Of a stretch of DNA of 64,000 nucleotides, positions 40,476 to 56,953 are shown piece after piece. The notes beneath the pieces were generated by a model that did no database searches, was not told the origin of the DNA, and saw nothing but the letters and a program-made list of their open reading frames with translations. This DNA is from Tetradesmus obliquus (taxonomy: Eukaryota > Chlorophyta > Chlorophyceae > Sphaeropleales > Scenedesmaceae). Every line of letters begins with the position of its first letter. Positions within the stretch are counted from its first letter, which is position 1. Where the stretch lies: assembly GCA_030272155.1 (NCBI GenBank), contig CP126195.1, positions 3,021,001-3,085,000 of the forward strand, written 5' to 3'. The position numbers and the translations under genes were made by a program.

Positions 40476-42710
40476 AGGGCGGCAAGACCATCAAGGGCAT
40501 CATTGCTGCATCAGGGGCAACTGACATCGTCATCAACAACAGCGGCAGCATACAGGTGCGGCGCTGCGCCTCTACTCCTGTGCCATGCTGCGTGTCTTGC
40601 CTCTGCGCACACCAACCTCATGCTAGTGAACATGTCGAACTCAAATGCCGCAGATTGTGGCGCCCAGCGAGGCGGTGCTGGCCAGTATCACACAATCCTC
40701 GTGTCCGCCGAACCAAGCAGCCACATGCTCAACTCAAGTCATATGTTGTGCCGCAGATTGTGGCGCGCAGTCAGGCGGTGCTGGCGAAGGCGCCACAATC
40801 GCGCTTTGTGCTGATCACGCTGTCTTACACACCCAACCCATGCTGATGAAAGTTGCACCGGCCATCTGGTCTCAAACTTCGCCTGATTGTTGCCAATCAC
40901 CCGCTGCAGATCGTGGCGCCTAATGAGGCGGTGCTGTCCAAGGCGCGTCAGCTGATCACGCAAACACCTATATTATCACTGTACTATGACTGCTGCAATG
41001 TAATTGCCGCAGATTGTGGCGCCTAATGAGGCGGTGCTGGCCAAGGCGCGTCAGCTGATCACGCTGCAGCTTGATGAGCTGCCTGTGGGCACCATCCTGA
41101 TCGCTTTTGCCTTAACAAAGCCATGCTGAAGTTGTCAAGTCTTCGCCGCAGATCAAACGCACAGCGCAAGAGTGTCCGTGTGTCATCACACACCCAACCC
41201 ATGCTGACCACGCTTGCGCTCATCTCATCACACAGCCAACCCATGCTGACATCATGTCTGATTGTTGCCAATGACCTGCCGCAGATTGTGGCGCCTAATG
41301 AGGGGTTGCTGGCCAAGGCGCGTGAGCTCATCACGCTGCAGCTTGATGAGCTGCCTGTGGGCACCATCCTGCGGCAGCGCCGCGTGGACAGCGTGTCGCT
41401 GTTTGGGCTGTTTGTGGAGCTGGCCCCGGGCAAGAGTGGCCTGGTGCATTTGAGTGAGCTGGCGGCTGAAGGCAGCCTGACGGAAGTGCCGCACGAGTGG
41501 AAGGTGAGGGGACTGTTATTCTTAGCGTTATGACAGGTATTAGGATGCTACATTGACCTTAGCACCTGGGGCGCACGTGTGTTGGTTGCGCGCTTGGCGC
41601 TTGCTTATGCATGTGGCCGCTGACTTGGGGATGGGTGAAAAAACCCCGCAGGTGGGCTCTCTGATTCACGCTCACGTCACGCTCATCGGCACTACGCCAG
41701 ACCAGGGGTGTACCGTTTCACAATTTCAAAATTTTACTCCTTGAATTTCACTGAAAGTTTCAGGAAAATTTCAAGAGCCACCAGCCCCACTGTCTCTGAG
41801 TGAAATAGTGAAATGGTGACCTAGCAGGCTGGGGCACTGCTGCTAACCCCTGGTTGGGGCCTGGCACTATGCTGTCTATTAACTTAAACGCTAAGAGAGC
41901 TTTCTTAGCGTTTAAGTAAAGCTTTACCAGTGCTGGCTATCAACCAAACACAACCTTGGCCTGCAACTGCTGCTGCGACGCTGGGCGCACTTGGCAGCAG
42001 GAAGGACCTTCCTTGGGATAGTATCGGCAGCAGCAGACGCTGCTAGCACACCTATGTCTGTTGTCCATCCGTCCTGTCCTTCCAGGCAGTCAGTAAAGCT
42101 GCCAGGTCAGCTGCATTCAGCATTTGGGCCCCTTAGCCAGCTCAGGACAGTGCGTGTTCTGGTACATGCTGCTGCTGTTTCACTATCTCCGTTTCATTTT
42201 AATATTTACTGCAATTTTCATATTTCAGTGAAATTGCTTTCACAGACCCCCAAAACCATGAAAAGGTACACCCCTGCGTCAGACAGCACTCTAACAACTG
42301 TAATACTATGTCACTGTTATATTGCTTGGCCACCTCTGCAGGTGGGCTCTCTGATCGACGTCATGTTCATAGGCACCACTCCGGACGGCAAGACGCGCCT
42401 CTCACACAAGGGTGTGCTGCTCACAGATGCGGGACAGCCCTACACCTGGGCCGGGCCGGTCAGCAACAGCAGGGACAGCAGCAGCAGGGACGGCAGCAGA
42501 GAAGCCAGGTCCAGCAGCAGCGCTGATGGCAGCAGCAGCAGCAGCAGATGGTATAATGGCCCTGGGGCAGATGGGGAGATGCAGCAGCCCCGTACGCCGC
42601 GGCGGGAGGGCGAGGGAGCAGGCAGCTTTGCTGGGGGGAGGGGCGGCGGGCGCGGCAGGGGTGGGGGTAGGGGCGGCGGCAGGGGCAGGGGACGGTTCAA
42701 TGCAGAGTGA
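32860..42710 (+). CDS. PNP1: polynucleotide phosphorylase, plastid-targeted (PNPase)
   Basis: Seventeen exons join in phase: 32860-33138, 33318-33386, 33917-34023, 34291-34405, 34690-34777, 35513-35700, 36178-36341, 36668-36785, 37141-37311, 37465-37681, 38247-38417, 38628-38752, 39252-39332, 39752-39901, 40478-40555, 41285-41503, 42342-42710 (902 residues). A Ser/Arg-rich transit-like leader ends near VRASA (~72). Then follow RNase PH-like domain 1 (GGDKP-like [26 protein letters not shown]), the helical linker, RNase PH-like domain 2 ([38 protein letters not shown] with the catalytic aspartates, [13 protein letters not shown]), a KH domain ([16 protein letters not shown]) and S1 ([19 protein letters not shown]). 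The tail is RGG/GRG-rich. It degrades or adds RNA 3' tails in the plastid using phosphate. Seventeen junction echoes and a hAT-like MITE lie in the introns. The ATG chosen opens the transit peptide; the mitochondrion is an alternative destination. Confidence 0.96.
34070..34908 (+). repeat. PNPase exon 3, 4 and 5 3'-end echoes
   Basis: 34070-34120 copies the end of exon 3; 34477-34529 copies the end of exon 4 ([10 protein letters not shown]) with one Thr to Ser change; 34868-34908 copies the end of exon 5 with a gtgagg donor. Each lies just downstream of its parent exon. Confidence 0.85.
36059..36120 (+). repeat. PNPase exon 7 5'-end echo
   Basis: Repeats the acceptor and first ~60 bp of exon 7 ([16 protein letters not shown]) 119 bp upstream of the true exon start at 36178. 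Confidence 0.9.
38027..38165 (+). repeat. PNPase exon 11 5'-end echoes (two)
   Basis: Copies at 38027-38076 and 38131-38165 repeat the start of exon 11 ([10 protein letters not shown]) with CCTGCCTGCC-type filler, upstream of the true exon at 38247. Confidence 0.85.
38486..38876 (+). repeat. PNPase exon 12 echoes, one on each side
   Basis: 38486-38541 copies part of the 5' half of exon 12 (VAGIA-GLIL-PDGS) upstream of it; 38839-38876 copies its 3' end (SEG-LGDMDFK) with the gtgcgaagttca donor region, downstream. The two sides follow the same placement rule within one exon. Confidence 0.88.
39402..39540 (+). repeat. PNPase exon 13 3'-end echoes
   Basis: 39402-39446 repeats the last ~40 bp of exon 13 ([13 protein letters not shown]) with a gtgggc donor; 39527-39540 keeps only a short remnant. 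Confidence 0.85.
39984..40142 (+). repeat. PNPase exon 14 3'-end echoes (two)
   Basis: Copies at 39984-40021 and 40105-40142 repeat the exon 14 end ([11 protein letters not shown]) with a gtgagt or gtaagt donor, downstream of the true donor at 39902. The true KH-loop glycines are split over this junction. Confidence 0.9.
40654..41101 (+). repeat. PNPase exon 16 5'-end echo array (four)
   Basis: Copies start at 40654, 40757, 40910 and 41013, each after a gcag acceptor and each opening with IVAP; the last one covers 88 nt of the exon before diverging. Spacing is about 103-153 bp and the filler (acacccaacccatgctga) also repeats. The true exon starts at 41285. Confidence 0.93.
41652..42307 (+). 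repeat. PNPase exon 17 5'-end echo interrupted by a MITE
   Basis: 41652-41702 repeats the acceptor and first ~51 bp of exon 17 (GSLI-GTTPD). It is interrupted exactly there by the 574-bp element at 41703-42276, after which the sequence resumes with the 8-bp target copy. Confidence 0.88.
41703..42276. mobile_element. hAT-like MITE (574 bp)
   Basis: Terminal inverted repeats CAGGGGTGTACCGTTTCA (left) and the complement of CAGGGGTGTACCTTTTCA (right) match at 17 of 18 positions. The element is flanked by 8-bp direct repeats CGCCAGAC and CGTCAGAC (one mismatch). An 8-bp target duplication and CAGGG-type ends are hallmarks of the hAT superfamily. It is too short to code for a transposase and has no long frame. 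A 15-bp perfect hairpin (41882-41896 with 41903-41917) sits inside. Confidence 0.88.
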
Positions 42711-43273
42711 GCGCTGTGTGCGACGCACTATCATGCTCGGTGTGCATGTGTGAAGCAGGCTGCGTGAGATTGAAGCACTCATGTGAGGTGCATATGTATG
42801 GCCAGGGCATTTCTGCCCTCAGTGATTGCGGGAGTTTGGAAGCATCTGTGGCTCTGCTGCCGCAGCTGGCCTTGGCGCTGCAGTCAATGTACTGACCAGG
42901 GCTGGTCTTGTCAACATTCTTCGACTGGCCTGACTGGCCTGACTGGCCTGGTCTTTGTGCTGCCATGTACGTATACAACATGTTTTGCCTTGTCGGACAT
43001 GTTTTTGTGAGACGACTCTTCCCGAACGGACAGGAATTTGACCACGTCTAGTGACTAGCTGGGTCACGAGTCGGGCAGGTCCAAATGCCTGTTGATGTCA
43101 ACTGGGTGCCGTGTTTGTGGTTCAGTGTTCATTTCCAGCGCAGGGTGTGTGTGCGTGTGCAGTGCTGGCATCAGCGGGTGCGCAACGCGCCTGGCCGCCG
43201 CCTGGCTGCTGCGCGTGCGCTAGGTTTGCACTTGGAGGCAGGCTGCTCCGTAACAGCGGCCGCTGTTCCCAAG
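42711..43273. other. PNPase 3' flank
   Basis: Unique sequence between the PNPase stop and the start of the tandem duplication. A short tandem cctgactgg repeat lies near 42925-42950. No gene was seen. Confidence 0.5.
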
Positions 43274-43456
43274 AGTGCTGTGCATGCCGCTGCCAGTGTG
43301 TGCAGCAACAGCAGCTGCTGTTGCCGCAGCAACAAATTAGCTCTCGCCACTGACTTGTGACTCTGTTGCAATTGTAAACTACTCAAGTCTGTCCTTCTGA
43401 TCACTGTGACAACGTCCCCGACAAGATCTCAGTTTGTTTGCTGCTATCTAGATATA

Positions 43457-43714
43457 TCAGCTGCGCAGCGTGGTGCTTGTTGCTTGCAGTTGCTGGTTAC
43501 AAGTGTGGCGCATTTGAGCGAGCATTATGGTGCATCGTGCTTTTGCAGAGTGTGCTTCCTGAAACTCCTTATACAATTGGTCCCACACTGCACGCATGCA
43601 CATCTCAGCAGGGTGGCGTGTGCTCGGCAGCAGCTGCGCCGCCGTGGCCGCAGCAAGGCTTGCGTCCGCTGAGCCGCCAGAACCTGATGCAGCGGCACTG
43701 GCGGGATCATACAT
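43457..43714 (-). CDS. unknown 85-residue frame, present in both duplication copies (A)
   Basis: An ATG-initiated frame with an Ala/Ser/Gly-rich N-terminus, then a mixed-composition part (RAVWDQLYKEFQEAHSAKA, IMLAQMRHTCNQQLQA). The copy B version (49067-49330) is 87 residues with a 6-bp in-frame difference near the C-terminus. No family is recognised; it could be a small gene or an exon of a longer one. Near-identity of the duplication means that conservation is weak evidence. Confidence 0.3.
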   Translation of the reverse strand: MYDPASAAASGSGGSADASLAAATAAQLLPSTRHPAEMCMRAVWDQLYKEFQEAHSAKARCTIMLAQMRHTCNQQLQATSTTLRS

Positions 43715-45896
43715 AACACAGCGTGTTGCGTACTAGTACTTAGTACTACGTGTAGTACACAGCGATCTGCCGCAAACTAATGGTGGCCAACTGAAGGCAT
43801 CACACACCGACAGGTAGGTAAACAACAACTGTAACCATTTACACCCAGCTTCTGCAATCAATGTGGTGGCAGTCACCAGTCGCAGCCTGAGCCGGTAAGC
43901 GTCTCCGGCCTCCGCTGTCACTTGCATACACATGCACATGCACGGGTCGAGTCGTGCACCAGCGTAATGAACATGGGGAATTGACCCAACAGTGCCCGTC
44001 ACAGCTGGTGATCACCTTTGCACCCTGCAAACTCCGCGTTGGACAAACTGCGCCAAAACCAACAGAAGCAACACACCACCATGACCAGAACCAACTAAGC
44101 GATTGCTTGCCAAGCCTTGATGGCAGCATGCAAGCCTCAGACAACAGCATGCAAAGAGCCACTCATGTGTTACATGCCACACATGAGCCACATGCATCCA
44201 ATAATAAGTACACATGCCACATGCACCACACGTGTCCCCAGTGAGCAGCCAATAGAGAATTGGTGTGTTCTGGCCATTCCATGTGCCAGCCTGGCACGCT
44301 CCCAAGCTGCTACAGTGGAGGCATTTCTACCTTCAACAAGGTCACCGCCAAGGAGACGAGGAACACCGGTGACAGTCGTGTTACTTGCAAGCCACACCCA
44401 GCTGAATCCCTTGACGAAATTTTTGATACAGCTGTTGGCCACACACTGCTGCTGCACTAGTGCTGCTGCTGCTCAGGCTGCTGGTGCCCCAAAGGGTAAC
44501 ACTTTGCTATGCACCTTCACCGCTGCTACTGCTGGTCTTCCTTGACAGGCGTCTCGTAGCCCTGCACAAGCAGTCAGAAAACAGACAAGTATCCAAGCAG
44601 CAGCACCACCATCAGAGTGTCAGCTCGTTTGCAACAGTATTGCTGATCAGCCATGCTGACCATCTGGTGAGCTAGTTGTGCAGCACATGCCAAGATGCAT
44701 GCACGTCAACACATCACAACAAAAGTCATAATATGTACAACTGCACTGCTGAGCGCACCTGTGGGTACTTGATGGCCCGCTGATCCCTGCACATGACTCG
44801 TCAGTTTGACCAGCATCCGCATAACAAAAATAACAGAGGATTAGGAGACACAAGCACACCAGCCGCACATGACTCGTCAGTTCAAACCACTTTCAAACGA
44901 CAGGAGTTACGAATGATCAGTACACACAAGCACACCAGCCGCACCTGTGGGTACTTGCTGGCCCAGGCCCACTGGTCCCTGCACATGTCAGCCAGGCTGA
45001 GCTTGCTCTTCCAGCCCAGCAGCGACTCAGCAAGCTCAGTGGCCGCCCACACTGCGATGGTGTCACCCGCACGGCGGTCAACCACCTTGTACGGCACCTT
45101 GGCGCCTGGCGCAGTGACGCAGCATTGGAACAAGCAGCAAAGCATGGGGTGGAAAGCCCGTTCAGGAGACATAATTAGGAATGTACAACCATGCACGGCA
45201 CCCGGTGTCTGCAGCGCAACACAAGCAGTAAAATAGAGGTCGAGGGAGAAAACAGAGGGGATAAGTGACTCGGCCAGCTCCGTGGCCGCCCACACCGCGA
45301 TGGTGTCACCCGCACGGCGGTCCACTACCTTGTACGGCACCTTGGCGCCTGGCACAGTACGAAGCATCGGAACAAGCAGCAGCAAATCATGGGCGAGCAG
45401 TTCAACAAGAGAAGACAATGTGATGATGAGGGTACGACCTTGCAGGGCAAATGACGTCTGCAGCGCAAAACAGAGTCAGTAAGAAAAGGTCGAGGGGGGC
45501 AAGGGAGGGGACAAGTAACTCAGCCAGCTCAGTGGCCGTCCAAACCGCAGTGGTGTCACCCGCACGGCGGTCAACAACCTTGTAGGGCACCTTCGCGCCT
45601 GTCACAGTGACGCAGCATCGGGAAAAGCAGCAAAACATGAGGTGAGAAGCCAGGTACAACCTTGCAGGGGCACCTGACATCTGCAGCGCAACACGGACAC
45701 ACAGTAAGAATATGTCGAGGGAGACAAGGGGGAGGCAGTGACTCAGCCAGCTCGGTGGCCGCCCACACCGCAATGGTGTCACCCGCACGACGGTCAACCA
45801 CCTTGTAGGGCACCTTGGCACCTGGCGCAGTGACGGGGCATTGACAAAGAAGCAGAGGCAGAAGAGCGAGTGAGAACACACAGAGTAAGAAGAGGT

Positions 45897-45937
<41 letters not shown>

Positions 45938-46048
45938 GGCACGCCATCTCAGCGGCTGGGCCAGAGGTGCTGCACCAATTGTGGCATCGGCCACGTCACA
46001 TGCACACATGTCTGGCACGCCCCTTCTCCTGTCACAGCATGCCACGAG

Positions 46049-46920
46049 TGTAGCACTGGATTTGTTACCTTGTGACATTCGACGGCCACATCGTCTGCAC
46101 ACGCTTGACAGCGTTGCAACATACTTCCTTTCTCTTCTTCACACCTGCCAACTCACGGCATTTCATAACCTGTAGCTGTAACTGTTACGCTGACTCAGCA
46201 TAACACTGTTATAACAGCTGAACCTAGAAGCGCAGTGCCTCAGGCTGACTCTTTTATCACAGCAGGCGTACACACAGAAGCTGCAACACCTTTCCATCCT
46301 TACTCTGGCTGTGGTATATCACAAAGCTTCAGTGAAGTCTATCAGTCAGCGCTGTGTGTAGCCTACACCTTCACCCCCTCCCAAAAGAGAAGACTGAGGC
46401 ACAAGCAAGCCATCACAAGCCAACACTAGCACCAAACAACCGACAGGCAATGCAAACAAAGCGTGCCAACACAAACAATCCCGAACAAGCACAGAGCCAC
46501 ACCAACCAGGGACATGCAGATGCAGCACAGCGGTGGCAACAATCCTCACTCACATGAGCCAGTAACCAAGCACCACTCAAAACAGCAGAAACTCGAACAA
46601 ACACCCAACAGTGTTTCCCTCAATCTCCACCATAAAGATTAGCTTCCATGAAAGCACGGGGTGTTCAAGCTCGTAATCGCAGACGCGTGTGTAGGGGTTG
46701 GGTGTATCCAGATACTTTTCACTTTTTCACACAAAGGCGGCCAGACTGAATTCGACAAGGACATGCCCCAACAACCTTTTCTTTAATCTCACACCCAACA
46801 GTGTTTCACTGTGAGTGTGCTGGCTATAGGCAAGCACCGAGCATGGCATGTGTTACTCAGGGTTCTGCAACCACAGAGCAGTGCACAGCAACAGCAGAGC
46901 GCTGCAAATCACAGACTACA
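46049..46920. mobile_element. 872-bp insertion with 4-bp target duplication, absent from copy B
   Basis: Flanked by CGAG (46045-46048 and 46921-46924). The matching site in copy B (51655-51658) has a single CGAG and no insert, so it looks like an empty site. Ends are imperfect inverted repeats: TGTAGCACTGGATTTG against TGTAGTCTGTGATTTG (11 of 16 match). No transposase frame. A microhomology deletion in copy B would give the same picture, so insertion is likely but not proven. The superfamily is not assigned. Confidence 0.6.
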
Positions 46921-47341
46921 CGAGCTGTCCACAACCATGCCAGCCGCTGTCAATTTTGGCTGGTATGTTCAGTTTTGCCCGGCCAGGGTCCCGCACTGCC
47001 CTACCTGTGTTCTCCTCAAAGGCCTTTATCATCCCCTGAACCCTAACCCTAAACCACAACTCCTAAGCCCCAGGTGTTTGAACAGCCCACCTGTATTCTC
47101 CTCAAAGGCTTTGATCATCCCCTGAACCCTATTCCCAAACCCTGACCCTGAACTCCTAAACCCTAGGTGTTTGAACAGCCTACCTGTGTTCTCCTCGAAG
47201 GACTACATCATCCCCTGAACTCCAACCCTGAAACCCAACTCCTAAGCCCTAGGTGTTTGAACAGCCTACCTGTGTTCTCCTCAAAAGCTTTGATCATCTC
47301 CAGCACTGACGTGCCGCGCCCAGTGCCTGCAGCCCATATGC

Positions 47342-47427
<86 letters not shown>
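47342..47427 (+). repeat. (AGC)n, about 28 units, GALE intron 6, copy A
   Basis: Pure trinucleotide tract. The matching tract in copy B (52075-52131) is 10 units (30 bp) shorter, which accounts exactly for the change in offset between the two copies. Confidence 0.95.
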
Positions 47428-47429
<2 letters not shown>

Positions 47430-48479
47430 GTGTGATGTTGCAGGACGGTTGCAAGCAGGCTGGTAGGCAGCCGTGCAGGGAGTTGGCGCAGCACACAAGC
47501 ATGCATGCAGGTGGCAGGCGGGACAACACACATACACACACGCACTGCCTGTTTGTTCACTGCATCAAAGCAGTCACGCACCAAGGTTGACGGGCTTGCA
47601 GCCCAGCTTTTTGGTCTCCACAATCAGCTTCACTGCAGCCACATGGCCTTCAGCCAGGTCCATCACGTGGATGTAGTCACACACCGAGACAGTGCAAACC
47701 AAGCATACCAACAGCCCTCCTCACCCCAATGCACGTAGAATCCGCCAACAGCAAGCACACAAGCCACAACAGCAGGCCCAACGCCAATTGCTCCCCTACT
47801 CAACGCAGCTCACCCAGGTTGACCGGCTTGCAGCCCAGCTTTTCATCTTCCACAATGAGCTTCACTGCGGCCACATGCCCCTCAGCAAGGTCCATCACGG
47901 TGTGTGGTGCAGCAGGCCACAATCCCCCCTTGCTACCCCTCCCCAAACACAAACACAAACAGTCCTGGCGCAGTGCATGCTTAGTTATACAATGCACCCG
48001 CTCACCCAAGTTGACTGGCTTGCATCCTAATTTGTCGTCCTCCACAATCAACTTGACAGCCGCCACATGGCCCTCAGCCAGGTCCATGACGTGGATGTAA
48101 TCACACACAGCGACAGTGCAAACCAACAGCCGTCCTCACCCGCATGCACCCAGAAGCTGCACGCAAGCAAAAGCAGCAGGCCCAATTCCAATTGCTCCCC
48201 TGCCCAAAGCAGCTCACCCAGGTTGACCGGCTTGCAGCCCAGCTTTTCATCTTCTACAATGAGTTTGACTGCAGCCACGTGGCCTTCAGCCAGGTCCATC
48301 ACGTGGATGTAGTCGCGGATGGCGCTGCCGTCAGGCGTGGGATAGTCGCCCCCAAACACGCGCAGGAACTCGCGCTGGCCCAGCGCCACCTGCAGCAGCA
48401 CATAAAACACATTTTGCAGCAGGGCATATTGTGTGGGGAGGGTTGAGTATGGCTGAGTGGAGGATGCAGCGTTCGTTCA

Positions 48480-48992
<513 letters not shown>

Positions 48993-49066
48993 TCAAGTCT
49001 TTCCTTCTGATCACTGTGACAACGTCCCTGACAAGATCTGAGCTTGTTTGCTGCTATATAGATATA

Positions 49067-49330
49067 TCAGCTGCGCAGCGTGGTCATGGTGCTTGTTGCT
49101 TGCAGTTGCTGGTTACATGTGTGGCGCATTTGAGCGAGCATTATGGTGCATCGTGCTTTTGCAGAGTGTGCTTCCTGAAACTCCTTATACAATTGGTCCC
49201 ACACTGCACGCATGCACATCTCAGCAGGGTGGCGTGTGCTCGGCAGCAGCTGCGCCGCCGTGGCCGCAGCAAGGCTTGCGTCCGCTGAGCCGCCAGAACC
49301 CGATGCAGCGGCACTGGCGGGATCATACAT
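49067..49330 (-). CDS. unknown 87-residue frame, present in both duplication copies (B)
   Basis: Counterpart of 43457-43714 with two extra in-frame codons near the C-terminus. Lies beyond the GALE 3' end on the same strand. Function unknown. Confidence 0.3.
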   Translation of the reverse strand: MYDPASAAASGSGGSADASLAAATAAQLLPSTRHPAEMCMRAVWDQLYKEFQEAHSAKARCTIMLAQMRHTCNQQLQATSTMTTLRS

Positions 49331-50141
49331 AACACAGCGTGTTGCGTACTAGTACTTAGTACTACGTGTAGTACACAGCGATCTGCTGCAAACTAATGGT
49401 GGCCAACTGAAGGCATCACACACCGACAGGTAGGTAAACAACAACTGTAACCATTTACACCCAGCTTCTGCAATCAATGTGGTGGCAGTCACCAGTCGCA
49501 GCCTGAGCCGGTAAGCGTCTCCGGCCTCCGCTGTCACTTGCATACACATGCACATGCACGGGTCGAGTCGTGCACCAGCGTAATGAACATGGGGAATTGA
49601 CCCAACAGTGCCCGTCACAGCTGGTGATCACCTTTGCACCCTGCAAACTCCGCGTTGGACAAACTGCGCCAAAACCAACAGAAGCAACACACCACCATGA
49701 CCAGAACCAACTAAGCGATTGCTTGCCAAGCCTTGATGGCAGCATGCAAGCCTCAGACAACAGCATGCAAAGAGCCACTCATGTGTTACATGCCACACAT
49801 GAGCCACATGCATCCAATAATAAGTACACATGCCACATGCACCACACGTGTCCCCAGTGAGCAGCCAATAGAGAATTGGTGTGTTCTGGCCATTCCATGT
49901 GCCAGCCTGGCACGCTCCCAAGCTGCTACAGTGGAGGCATTTCTACCTTCAACAAGGTCACCGCCAAGGAGACGAGGAACACCGGTGACAGTCGTGTTAC
50001 TTGCAAGCCACACCCAGCTGAATCCCTTGACGAAATTTTTGATACAGCTGTTGGCCACACACTGCTGCTGCACTAGTGCTGCTGCTGCTCAGGCTGCTGG
50101 TGCCCCAAAGGGTAACACTTTGCTATGCACCTTCACCGCTG

Positions 50142-56648
<6,507 letters not shown>

Positions 56649-56953
56649 TGTGATGCAACGTATACAAAGGAGTCGTAAAAATTGCTGTTACGAGCTCTGT
56701 GAAGCGTGATCAGCAGGCACCAGCAGTCGAGATCCTATCTTCAATCGATACAGACCAGCAAGATGTGTAAAGCAATCCTTAATCAAACCAACGTTAGTGA
56801 ATGATGCTGAATAGTGATACGATAATGGCGTGTTACGTATGTCGTGACAGTAGTCACAGTCTGCCTAGGTCCTGTGCCCGGTGTGTATGATCCGTGTCCG
56901 CACAACTTGCGCTCAAAAGTCCCATTGTCATCAGAGTACCTGCACCGCACAGC
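56649..56953. promoter_or_regulatory. divergent promoter region GALE / glycosyltransferase
   Basis: Only 305 bp lie between the two start codons, so both promoters and leaders must share it. The region is less CAG-rich than its surroundings and AT-richer around 56660-56830. No TATA element is certain. GALE makes nucleotide sugars and the neighbour is a sugar transferase, so shared control is conceivable but not shown. Confidence 0.6.

Noticed and set aside
47037..47245. ccctaaccctaaacc-like runs (also 39475-39500 and 51773-51990) as telomeric DNA
   Set aside because: Only two or three imperfect units, embedded in GALE or PNPase intron echoes and repeated with them; chance or filler and not a telomere tract.
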